Shown here piece after piece: positions 36,331 through 47,189 of a DNA stretch of 64,000 nt. Origin of the DNA: Cryptomeria japonica (lineage: Eukaryota; Streptophyta; Pinopsida; Cupressales; Cupressaceae); the NCBI RefSeq assembly GCF_030272615.1, contig NC_081410.1, positions 187,764,119 through 187,828,118 on the forward strand, in the 5' to 3' direction. The stretch's first letter is position 1. Each line of letters opens with the position of its first letter. A model generated the notes under the pieces. That model was not told where the DNA came from. It saw only the letters and a program-made list of their open reading frames with translations, and made no database searches. The translations under genes were made by a program, and so were the position numbers.

Positions 36331-37587
36331 TATTATTATGAGGATCTGATTATTACTGAGAGGGGGGGTGAATCAGTAATAAAACAAATCTACAATAATT
36401 CAAAAATGAGTATTGGTAGCTACTCAAACATATATTCAAATCTGATTTAACAAAACATTACTGGTAACTACTCAAGTGTTTATCATTAAGTAAACAAATT
36501 AAATATATCAAATGTACAACTCACAAATGCAACCACCATATGAACTAAAATATTTTTTAGGTGGAAACCCAAATGGGAAAAACCATGGTGGGAATTAGCA
36601 CCCACAAAATATTTGCACTCTTTTGGAATGCACCTGGTTAAAGGCCTAGTCTGGTTAAGAGCTTTACAATATGCCTAGTTAAGAGAAGACCCTATTAGGA
36701 GTCACGCAATGAAGTCATTTTTCCTTAGCCCTGTTAGGAGCTCTACCCTATTAGGAGTAACCTTGTTAGAGGATTTTAAACTCAAGTTAATGAGCCACCC
36801 AGTGAAGGGATTTACAAATAAGATTTGATTACAACTCTTCCTTGCTTGCTAGTGCAGATCCTTTTCAACACAACTCTACTTCACACATGCAGATACCTCA
36901 ATCTGGTTTGACAATACCTTCTTCTCAACTCGCTAACACACAATTCCTTCTCCAAATAGCCCTAAATACACTTTTAGTTAGGTTGTCTACAAAACCCTAA
37001 CTAGATCAACAAGATACAATGAATTTACATTTTGCGCAGCAAAATACTTCACCAAAATGCATTACAGATCATTACAATAAATTTCTAGATGATTTCTATT
37101 GTTGAATGATCACTGCACATCTATTTGATAAGCCATCAAACCCTTGTCACATTCTACTAAGCACTTTGTTATTTACCAAGAAATTTGATCCTTATATGCG
37201 CTCAAAACCCATCTTATCCTTACACGTGGATTCTGAGATGTGATCACTAAATAATGAACATGATACGATCCACCGCTAAACCTTAATTTATTATCGGTTA
37301 AGGATCGATTACCAATATTCATTCTTCTTCACAGAGTTCATAACAGTCAATTACATTTGTGTTTTCCAATTCACCAAACTTGATGTAGTTTGGAACATAG
37401 GTGCATGTTCCCATCTCCAAAACTCTTGCAAAACCACAACGGCTGAATCTTCTTCAATTATCTGTATTAGTCTCCTGATCATGGCTTTGTTCCTATTTAC
37501 CAGTTGACAAGAACTTGGCAGTTTTGTTATCCCACTACCGGTTAGGATATACTGGTAGGTCTAGATGACTTAGATGACTCAACAAAC
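36331..37587 (-). repeat. Solo LTR H, left part
   Basis: Starts TATTATTATGAGGATCTG, with the C-run block at about 36358 and AACCATGGTGGGAATTAG near 36580. It is split by element A and continues at 59752-59910. The five bases tttac flank the whole unit (36326-36330 and 59911-59915). No second LTR or internal region is seen, so I call it a solo LTR of about 1.4 kb. Confidence 0.75.
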
Positions 37588-37927
37588 TATTGGCCATTTG
37601 GTGGAATTGATTATGTGTTGCATTTTTGTTTTGTCATTGATGCCAACACTAGTTGTTTGGATGCTTTACCAACACCCTTTTGGTCTCGGTAGGTTGAGTG
37701 GTTTTTGGTTAGCTTGGATCTGGCATGATGTGGTAGGCTCCAATATAATCTGGTGATGGAATTGAATTGTTCATGATACTTATACTCATATTTGGTTAGT
37801 TGGTTTTGGTCTAGTGATCATATGATATCCTGCTTACTTGGAAGCTTGGCTTGTGGTTTCGGTGAGGGTTTCATTGGCAGAGATTTTGGTGGTGATATTT
37901 GATGAATTGCATAAGTGGTGTTGATGC
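37588..37927 (+). repeat. 5' LTR of copia A, first part
   Basis: TATTGGCCATTTGGTGG onward, matching the 3' LTR from 58574. Cut by element X after the duplicated gatgc at 37923-37927; continues at 44304. Confidence 0.9.
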
Positions 37928-38722
37928 TATTAGGATTCCCAAAGATACTGAGAGGGGGGGTGAATTAGTATCTGACCGGTATGATAATTTTCTTAACTTA
38001 TAACATGTAAAGCATACTAAAACTGTGTACTGAAAAACCAGAAATAATGCAGCAAATAAGAATAACAACCACAACATGAAAAGCACACCATAACACAATA
38101 TTTTAATGAGGAAACCCGGTGTGGGAAAAACCTCAGTGGGATTTGTGACCCACAATATTCACTTACTGGCCAATAAGGGAATATTACTGCTTACAATAAG
38201 GGCATGCACATGCAGGAAGGCCAAGTGCCTAGAGCTCACTACTCAATTACAAAAAAAGTCACACTCACTTACAAAAATGGATTATACAAATCCAATGTCT
38301 TGTACTACTTCAGATTAGCATCTGCTATGTCAGATTCAGTACCGGTTTAAGCTCTGCTACATACATAAACCCTTAACCTAATAATTCACACATTAGGTCT
38401 TCTATTTCCTTTTCCATACTTCACCTATTTCCTTACTAAATGATCTACAATGATCTCATACATATATGAGTCATATTTACAATTTTCCATGTCGGCTTAC
38501 AAAAGATTTTACAATTAATTACAAAATATGTTTATACAAAATTGTTGGCGGCCAAGATGCTGATAATCTTCCTTTCAGTGTCGGTGTTTTGTATGTCGGT
38601 GTAGAGTCTGTCGGTGCTGGTGCCTGTGTCTGCCTGTCGGTATCACAGGATTGTAAGGTTGCCATCAATGACAATACCTTCAATCACCTACAATTTCTCA
38701 TTGGAGTGTGCATTTGCCAACA
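37928..38722 (-). repeat. 3' LTR of element X
   Basis: TATTAGGATTCCCAAAG to GCATTTGCCAACA, with the C-run block near 37949 and GAGGAAACCCGGTGTGGG near 38108. Matches 43521-44298 closely. Confidence 0.92.
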
Positions 38723-39116
38723 ATCTCCCCCTTTGGCATTGATGGCAACACTCATGAGAAAAATCCAAAAAGAATGTATCCAACAATGGTTTGCTAGAAT
38801 TGTCTTACCAAAACTGTGTGCCCAAAAATGTATGCTCCCCCCGAGCTGATGATGTCCTGTTTTGATCATTTTTCTCATCACACTACTCCCCTTTTGACAT
38901 CAATGACAAACATTGTCATTCACTGTCAGTGGAGTCCTACCTAGATTCTTGTAACCAGTGGGTTACAATCTAAAAAGTATCTGTCAAAACCAAATTTAAA
39001 CTACCGGTGAATCTTTTGCTATCCTGTAATGCCTCTTGTGTTCTCTAAACTATACCGGTGAGTATGTGCATTTGCTCTTCCGGTGTCTTAAGTTCGGGAA
39101 CCAGAGCCTCAAAATT
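38723..39116 (-). other. Polypurine tract and 3' noncoding part of element X
   Basis: ATCTCCCCCTTTGGCATTGATGG (plus strand) abuts the LTR. Additional purine runs on the minus strand near 38835 and 38887. No ORF. Confidence 0.75.
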
Positions 39117-42023
39117 TTATTTTCTCAAAGAAATGAGGTAATCTAGTTTAGGACCAAGTTTACATTTTAAGCTCTTTGCCTTATCCTTTATTCTCTCTTT
39201 GTCCTTCTCTAACTTCTCAATTTTCTCTTCTAGATCTGCAATTTTCTTTTCTATCTTCAAAAATGAATCTGATGTACCTATTAGATTGTCAACAATATTG
39301 TTAATCTCATCTTGTGCTTTGCTGATTTCCTTGTCTAGATCTTCTATTAGAATATTTGTTTTACAAGTGTCTCTATATAGTTTCTTAAAATCAAAAATTG
39401 TCTCTCCTAGTTCTGGTAATAAGGTGTCCATTTTCTCTTTGTTATTCTTCACAATTTCCTCAAAGAATTTCTCTTTTTCTTTAATCATTCTCTCCTTGAA
39501 TGTGTCCTCATTTATTTGATCAACTATCAATATGTTGTCGGTGATGAATTTAGACAATGTGTCTAGTTGACCTAAAGAATCCTTATTATCCACAATGCAT
39601 TTAGGTGCTATCAATTTAAGAATATGAATAGTGTCATCAATAGCCTTATAGCCTTGTGCGTTACACTCTGTGATTTTCTTTATTGAATCCAATAAGACCT
39701 CTGTTACATTTGTAGGTTAGAATTCTGCTATAGAAGTACCAGATGTCTATCCAACTATTCTCACAATATCCATGCTATCGGTTGTAGTAATCACTTTTCT
39801 TGGTTTGGGCTCTGGTATGACAGTCTATGTTTGTATTTCTATAAGTAAAGGTTTGGGCTTTTCAATTTTAGCCGGTGGCACTGTCTCTATCTGAACTTGT
39901 GTCTCAACCTGTTCCTATTCTAGTTTCTCCATCTATGTCTCAGAAGGTTTCTCTGAGCTCTCAACAACCGATTTCTTAGGTGTAGCCTCTGTAAGCACTT
40001 CTAGTTTCTCTGTTTGTACCTCTGCACTATCCATTGCCGATTCTCCTGATTGTTTTTCAGTTTTATCTACTGGTTTCTCTAATGGTTTACCAGTGGTGTC
40101 CTCTATCGGTTGCTCTGTCTGAGTAGGTTTTTTTGTGCTTATGTTTATAGTATCATTAACCTTAACCTCAACATCTATAGCCAGTGACTCAGTAGTCACT
40201 TCTTCCTTCTTATCCTTAGTTGTTTCTCTGTCAACCACAACATTTACCTCTTGAGTGTCTATATTTATAGTGTACAAAATTTTAGATTTAGGATTAGTAT
40301 CCTCTAGTGGAGTCTCCATACCCTCAGTGGCCGGTTGACTATTTGTAGTTTCTACTGATGGAGTATCTGAACGAGGTGGGGTTAATTTATTAGTTATTTT
40401 CAGGCTTGGAGGTCCACCTACCCTACCTTTCCCCTTATCCCTATCCTTTTGATATACCCTGATGGTCTTAGGTCTTAGTAACTCTTCTTGTTTCTCTTTT
40501 TCTACAAAGAATATGTCCCATGCATCTGTTATTTCTTCAGAGACTTCATTCACTCTACCTGCCATCAGTGCTACATGTTGGTGAGCAGTTGAAAACACTG
40601 TCTGGTTAGCCTCACTGATTAATTGGTCTATTTCATCAGGTGAGTTAACTGGATGCAGTGCAAGTAATTTTTCAATTTTTATTTTCTTATCCAGCTCAAC
40701 AATGGCTACCCTTCTGCCTTCTAATCTTCTATACAAATTGTTTAGTATTTCATCAACAATTTCCATCAAAAATTTCTTGTGAATATCCAAGTGTAATATT
40801 ACACTATTTTCTATGCTTTCTTTGTCATCTACGGAGAATGTGTTATACAGTTTGCTAATATTTTTCAACTTTCCATCCTTTATTATTTCACTAAGAAGCT
40901 TATCTAGTGGAGCAATGTTTTGTTTTACCTTCTTCTTCTTTGGAGTCATTTTCTTAACAGGAGGCCTAACTGCTTGTTGCTTTTGTCTGGTTTTCTTGGG
41001 TGTAGGTGAGGGTGCCAGTGAGGGTTTTCTTTTCCTTTCAACCCTTTTGAATACCATTGATATATCACTCTTAGGGGAAGTTCCAACCAATGAAAGATGA
41101 GTTTCTAGTTGAAGTTCTTCAAACTCACTTTCCTTGATACCAGTTTGTTTCAAAACATCTTCCTTAATTGCCTTTGCCTGTCGGGTTCCTTTCCTTATTG
41201 TTTCTTTAACCTTCTTAACCCTTTTTCTTGACTAAATTCCACTTTCAATTGTTTCTGCATTTCCAAATACTTTCTCAAATGGTTCCTTTGGTGCTTCAAG
41301 GAGGGCTTTTGCATAAGTTTCTATAATATTATCATATGTTTCATAGCCCATTTCAGTTACCCAGATAGTCCTAGGGTCAACTGCCTCCATCCAAATTTCA
41401 TCCTTCTTAATTACAAAACATATTTCCTTCTGATATTTATCTACAATTGCCTATGATAGTCTTATTCTTGTTTTCATTCGAGCTTTCAGTGCCTAAAAAT
41501 GTTCATTTAAGTTTTTCTCCCTGTTTTCTCCCATGTTGTTCAATAGATCCAATAGTTGCTTTCCTACCGGTATATCAAAGCCAAAATCTCTTCTACCAAT
41601 ATCGGGTACTTGCTTAGTAATATACAACATTAAACATACAAGTAAATTTCCAAATCTAAAGGTTCCTTTCTTATCTCCCTTTATCTTCTTCATATTGTCT
41701 ATCAACTCATCTTTGAGCCATTCACACACATCTATTCTAGCATTATCATTGACCATATCATATGCACTTTTGATACATAGGCTAGAAACTGAGTTCAACC
41801 TATTTGCATGTGTGGCTTTGTAACCTAAAATCATACTAACAAATCTGACATTGATATCCTTTACATCATTTACCCTTAGAGATCTTTTGTCAAAAGTTGC
41901 ACCGGTTAGTTTCATCACTGTGTCATTTGGGACCTTCTTTGTTCTGTTAGGCCTACTACTGGTGGAAGGTAACCCTATTACAACTTTTACTGCTTCTTTG
42001 GTGATCATATGGATAGAATCCAA
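39117..42023 (-). pseudogene. Accessory ORF of element X (~970 codons, nonsense-riddled)
   Basis: A single minus-strand frame runs from about 42023 to a TAA at 39117 with no frameshift, broken only by seven TAG (41493, 41451, 41232, 39933, 39915, 39825, 39747) and one TAA (39717). The N-terminal third has FVSMILGYKATHANRLNSV and IDVCEWLKDELIDN; then a basic Pro/Lys region (PTPKKTRQKQQ, PKKKKVKQN near 40960); a Glu/Thr/Lys-rich low-complexity region (39933-40370); and a coiled coil (39117-39500, KIADLEEKIEKLEKDKERIK). Family not recognised; retroelement accessory or extended gag is likely. The upstream start is unclear, as no ATG opens the visible frame. Confidence 0.6.
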
Positions 42024-42376
42024 CCAAAATAATTCATTATGGACTCTCCATCTTCCTTAGGGATGAGTGCTTTGATGAATTGCTTCACTTCTTCACTAGG
42101 GATGCCTTCACTCGAGAATTTTCGTGCTCTCGAATATTCGAATGCTTGGTGAATGAAAAAAGAGCCAAAACACTTTCTTTATAATGTTATTTTCTCCAAC
42201 TACCAAATTTAATGCTTGTCGGTTAAGTCACAACTTAACTCATCTGCCGGTATAGAAGGAATTTCAACTTCTCACCATCAACCGAGGGAATAATAGCATG
42301 TTTTTCATTTTGTTGCTAAACCCCGAAGGATTTTCCTTTAGTTAGATGAAGAGTCTCCTACCGATGGAGTGTTACT

Positions 42377-43470
42377 CTATTCTGCCAGTGGAGGAGTATT
42401 TCCATCAACATTCTGATCTGACTTTCTGATCCATTGCTTTGAGAATTCTTGCTTTACCTCTTCAACCTTTTCTTTACCTTTCAAACTAGGACCTTTGTTA
42501 TTTGCTGGTGATGCCTTACTTCTACAAAATTTTGCAATATGTCCAATCTTGTTGCAAGCATAACAAGTCACATTGTTTTTCTGAATAGCTTTCCCATATC
42601 CTATGTCGGTATGTGTTCTGCATTGATTAGATAGGTGTCCAAATCTTCCACAAACATAACATCTTACATTCATTCTGCAATTTTCTGAATTATGACCAGC
42701 TTTGTTGCATTTAGAGAATTGACCAGTGGGTGTATTAATGTTCTAATAATTTCTAGATCTACATTGATTTTCTCTATGACCATACTTATTACAATTAAAG
42801 CATTTCCCATTGAATTTGTAAGAATTAGGTTTTCTTACTAGTTTACTATGATCATGATTGTTTGCAGTACCAGAGCTTTCACCAATTTTGAAGCCAAGGC
42901 CATTTGTATCACCATTAGGTTTCTAATTCTTCAGTATGTCAACAAGTTCTTCTGAACTTTTCTTGAATTTCTCTTTTTGTTGATTTGCAGCAAGCAGTTC
43001 ATTTTCCAAGATTCCTTTCTATCTCATGAGTTCAGTTTTGTCATTTTGTGTATGCATCAGATCTGTCTTCAACATATCATTTTCATGATTGAGTCTTGTG
43101 TTTTTATTCCCAGCATCATTCAATCTTCTAACCAAGTCTTCTTCATTCTTCTTTCTATCTTCAATTTTTTTTACAAAATCTCAGTCATATCTTGCATCTC
43201 ATTCTTTGTTGTACTGATTTCTTGTCTTAGCTTGCTTACCAAATCATTAAGAGTTTCCTTTTCATCTTCATCATTCTGCGTCTTTTCACAAAGTTCTCTT
43301 CTTTTATTTCTTGCTATAGTGAAATTCCCTTGAAGTCCTTGAATGATATCATGTGCAGCCTTTAGATCATCCTCAAGTTTGATATTCTTTACTTTTTCTG
43401 CATCGTAGTCTCAAAGAGTTGTTTCCAATTACTTTCTTAAATTTTTCATCTCTACCGGTGTCAAGATCTT
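42377..43470 (-). pseudogene. gag-like ORF of element X: coiled coil and four zinc knuckles
   Basis: Reading leftward from about 43470: a charged coiled-coil region (LVSKLRQEISTTKNEM near 43220), then four CCHC-type knuckles: CFNCNKYGHRENQC (42761-42803), a degenerate one lacking its first Cys (SKCNKAGHNSENC, near 42690), CYVCGRFGHLSNQC and CYACNKIGHIAKFC (to about 42535). Stops, including a TAG between the first two knuckles, and frame shifts break it. Zinc knuckles bind the packaged RNA in gag proteins; four is unusually many for a plant copia-type gag. Confidence 0.7.
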
Positions 43471-43505
43471 CGTCAAGCGGTTAGGATTTTGAAAATAGAG
43501 GACCA

Positions 43506-43518
43506 GGCTGTGATACCA
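43506..43518 (-). other. Primer-binding site of element X
   Basis: Reverse complement TGGTATCACAGCC next to the 5' LTR at 43521. It differs from the copia site TGGTATCAGAGC at one base (G to C). Confidence 0.8.
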
Positions 43519-43520
43519 AT

Positions 43521-44298
43521 TGTTGGGATTCTCAAAAATACTGAGAGGGGGGGGGTGAATCAGTATCTGACCGATATGATAATTTTCTTAACTTATAACA
43601 TGAAAAGCATACTAAAACTGTGTATCGGTAAACCAGAAATAATGCAGTAAATAAGAATAACAACCACAACATGAAAAGCACACCATAACACAATATTTTA
43701 ATGAGGAAACCCGGTGTGGGAAAAACCTCGGTGGGATTTGTGGCCCACAATATTCGCTTACTAGCCAATAAGGGAATATTACTGCTTACGATAGGGGCCT
43801 GCACATGTGGGAAGTCCAAGTGCCTAGAGCTCACTGCTCAATTACAAAAGAAGTCACACTCACTTACAAAAATGGATTATACAAATCCAATGTCTTATAC
43901 TACTTCAGATTAGCATCTGCTATGCCAGATTCAGTACCGGTTTAAGCTCTACTACATACATAAACCCTTAACCTAATAATTCGCACATTAGGTTTGATAT
44001 GTCCATTTCCATACTTCGTCTATTTCCTTACTAAATGATCTACAATGATCTCATACATATATGAGTCATATTTGCAATCTGCCATGTCGGCTTACAAAAC
44101 ATTTTATAATTAATTACAAAATATGTTTATACAAAATTGTTGTCGGCCAAGATGTCAGTAACCTTCCTTTCAGTGTCGGTGTTTTGTATGTCAATGTAGA
44201 GCCTGTCGGTGCCCGGTATCACATGATTGTAAGGTTTCCATCAATGACAATACATTCAATCACCTACAATTTCTCATTAGAGTGTGCATTTGCCAATA
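43521..44298 (-). repeat. 5' LTR of element X
   Basis: TGTTGGGATTCTCAAAA to GCATTTGCCAATA. The terminal CA has become TA. Slightly shorter than its partner owing to a small gap near 44205. Followed by gatgc (44299-44303). Confidence 0.92.
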
Positions 44299-44303
44299 GA
44301 TGC

Positions 44304-45182
44304 AACTTATGGTGGAGTTTCAGGATGTTGTTGGTGATCATGTTCAAGACTTGGTGGATGGAGATCATTGTTGAAGTGTGTGGACCTATACTGCGTCCCT
44401 ATTGATCTAGGTTATGGACTGACTTTAATGTAACATATAGATAGGACCTATTGATGTATTTATGAGATGTCTTATGTGTTTATATTATTTGTTTGGTCCA
44501 ATACCGACATGGTTTGTAATTATGTAATCGGTTTATTGTCTGGTGGTCGACCTAATTGTTTATGGTCAAGAGTTTTGCATATATATATGTAAGATCTCAT
44601 TGTAGATCATAATGATTATTATTAGAGGTCATGGTCAAGGAATGTAATGTGCGAATAATGTAATATCATTCAGGAAGAGGAGTTGGTTGATCATTAGAGA
44701 TTGAATTGGGTTTATGTAAGAGGATTTAGTCTTCTAGTATTGAACTTAACCGGAATTGTACTCAGGCATAGGAGATGCTATCTTTTGCAGTTCAACACTT
44801 CTCTGAATTGTAGTCTAGATTTATATGTAGTTAGTGAGGCTCCTTTTGTGATGAACAGTGCACTCTAGGTTGTTGGCCTTTCTGCAAGTGTGTGCCCCTT
44901 CATTGTAATTCACATACTGCATAACTATTATCTGACTATGGGTCGGATTCCCATCATGGTTTTTCCTTTTACCGGGTTTTCCATGTACAAATCTTGGTGT
45001 TATGTGGATGATATTTATTCTATGATTATTGTTTATGCTTAATTAGATTAACTTCTATTCTGGTATTAATGTTTTGGGTTCTGGTATTAAAGTTTAAATT
45101 GCTAATGGTTCTGGTAATCTGTGACAACTAATTCACCCCCCCCCCCTCTCAGTTGTCTTCTAGTTATTTGAACTATCAAACA
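44304..45182 (+). repeat. 5' LTR of copia A, second part
   Basis: Resumes with AACTTATGGTGGAGTTTCAGG, the same point reached at 58918 in the 3' LTR. Ends GAACTATCAAACA after a long C-run (45135-45150). It retains about 20 bases near 44820 that the 3' LTR lacks. Confidence 0.9.
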
Positions 45183-45184
45183 AT

Positions 45185-45196
45185 TGGTATCAGAGC
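45185..45196 (+). other. Primer-binding site of copia A
   Basis: TGGTATCAGAGC, two bases after the LTR end; initiator tRNA-Met type. Confidence 0.92.
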
Positions 45197-45240
45197 TTTG
45201 GTCCTCTCTGCAGAAATCTTAACTGCTTGAGGAAGATCCT

Positions 45241-45547
45241 ATGGTGACTAACAGCTCAAGTTCATCCAGTTCTTATAGAGCTATCTTTTGAACGGATATT
45301 TTGAGGCTTGATGGAACAAATTACATAGTATGGAAGATTCAGATGGAGACTCATCTGAGATGTCTTGGCAACGAGATTTGGGAGATCACACAGAATAGCG
45401 TCACACCCTATAATTCAGGATCTGGCAATCCTCCTCCGACAAACCTGGAAAAGGAGCATGAGAATAATTGTAGAGCAAGAGAATCCCTCTTCTGTGCACT
45501 ATCTGATCAAAAAATAATGGGATTAACCAATAAATCATCTAGAAAGG
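45241..45547 (+). pseudogene. gag N-terminus of copia A
   Basis: ATG at 45241, a Ser-rich start, a TGA near 45288, then LDGTNYIVWKIQMETHLRC and ARESLFCALSDQKIMGLT, the copia gag start. It is interrupted after KSSRK by element B and resumes at 54346 with IWYKLETLNED. Confidence 0.88.
45543..45547. repeat. Target duplication of element B
   Basis: aaagg here and at 54341-54345, both exact. Confidence 0.92.
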
Positions 45548-47189
45548 TGTGTAGGAGAAAAAGTGACACTAAGCAAACATGCCCTAATCTCACTTTCAAT
45601 CACACATTTGTGGAATACGAAAGAGCCTAGAGGTATCACACAATTGGCTACTCCCTTTTGTGGAAAAGAGAGCCACGGGCTACCTATTAGGATTTCTATT
45701 CCTTTGTTGTAATTGAAAGATAAAAGTGATGCAAGTTCAATCCCTAACCCTAAAGTGCAAGTATGAACTACTAACAAGATTGCAGAATTGAACTTAAACA
45801 ATGGAAAGCTGTAACACAAGGACAAGACAAGAATGTAAATGCGTACCTGGTGTTAAAATCTGAGTGAAAATGTTTGGGATGGGGGCGCGGGCGCCACTAT
45901 CCTGATTCTGCCCCTGAAACTACTCCTGAAACTGCTATTTTGCAACCTGAAAAGCTGTCAAAAATGCTGAAAATTGCTATCTGACAGAAGGACCAAGGCA
46001 CCCAGCGCCCCTGTCCTGGTAGGACCAGGGTGCCCCATGCCCCTGTCCTGGTCTTTTTCTTTGAAATTTGGTGTGTTGTCCCGTCTCAGTCTGCTGTCGT
46101 CGGATCTGCAACTTGCGGCGTCGTCCGAATCCCAAAATCTGCACTTATATCTAAAAAGGTGTTTTGGGCGGCTATATAGGGTTTTACCTTAGTCAAACCC
46201 CCGCTTTGGTGATTTCCACCTCCACGAATAGCAAGTTGTATTGTAAAATTAGTGTGTGTGTAGACCTTGTGTGTGTGCAAGATCCTAAAATGCAAGTAAG
46301 CAAACTAGAGCAACCTAGAAAGTAAACCCTAATTGCTTGTAAATGATAATGTAAATGCTCCAAATCAAGATGCAAAGTGATCTAAAGCATGAATACAAAT
46401 GATATAATGAGGCTTATGCAAAGACATGAAAATAACATGAAATCATACCCAACCCCAAGGGAGAGGTACAAGCCAATCTTCAGTCGGTGATCTCCTATTG
46501 CTCTTCAATGTCTTCAAAGCCCTAAATAGATGAATGAAATTGATGAATGCTTGATGGATGGATGTTGAATGTTGTTGAAGTCTTCAAAGATCTTCTCTTT
46601 CGCTGCATAGAAGGTCCTTGAAACCAAAATTCAGATCCTTTCAAATGAAGAAAGAGAGCTCTTATATATGAAACCCTAGGTCTTAATTTCAACTTTTGGC
46701 CAACCTAGAGATTGAATCTCCCACCAACTTCTTGGGGTTAAGCTTTATTTTATGATTGGATCGTGCTCCTAAAATTTTCAGAAAAATGTCCGGGACCGTG
46801 TGCACTCCGGGCGCCACGGTCCTGACAACTTTTCACCAAATTTTCAGGGCCGTCGGATATGATGATTTTAGAGAGAATCCCAAAGTTACAAGTGATTTCG
46901 AGATGTTTTGACCCCCGAAATCAAGCCCCCAAGTTCAAAATAGGACCTAATTAGGGTTTTTGATTAAATGATGTATTGGAAGAATAAAATGAAAGGGGCA
47001 CACTTTAATGAAAAGGGCCCAACTTTATGATATGGGAGATGATGAAATAGGACCTTAGACCTAATTAATTTGACTAATTAAGTGCTAAAGGGAAAATGCA
47101 ATGCAAAATGCAAAATGCGCCAAGGCGGGTGCTAAACTAGGTGTGAAATTGTACCACCCTAGCAAGTGCGTACAATTTATGACGCTACA
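45548..47189 (-). repeat. 3' LTR of element B
   Basis: TGTGTAGGAGAAAAAGTG to GACGCTACA. A GC-rich part (45870-46130) contains repeated TGTCCTGG / CCAGGGC words, and TG-rich runs occur near 46250. Frames within it (such as the Leu-rich one near 46000) occur in both LTRs but have no family features. Confidence 0.93.

Larger units (their letters stand above)
37928..44298 (-). mobile_element. Element X: pol-less LTR element (TR-GAG-like)
   Basis: A 6371-bp minus-strand element with two LTRs (795 and 778 bp), exact gatgc target duplication (37923-37927 and 44299-44303), primer site and polypurine tract. Inside are a coiled-coil plus zinc-knuckle gag-like ORF and a long accessory ORF. I find no protease, integrase, RT or RNase H. 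It must have moved with enzymes from another element. Its LTR block, Met-type primer site and polypurine tract resemble the copia elements of this window, making them candidate helpers (inference). Confidence 0.85.

Noticed and set aside
40658-41100. Plus-strand ORFs rich in Phe/Leu/Ser looking like membrane proteins
   Set aside because: They are antisense shadows of the Lys/Glu-rich element X accessory ORF.
45974-46192. A 72-codon frame conserved at 45974 and 53125
   Set aside because: It is conserved only because both lie in the two LTRs of element B; no start context or family match.
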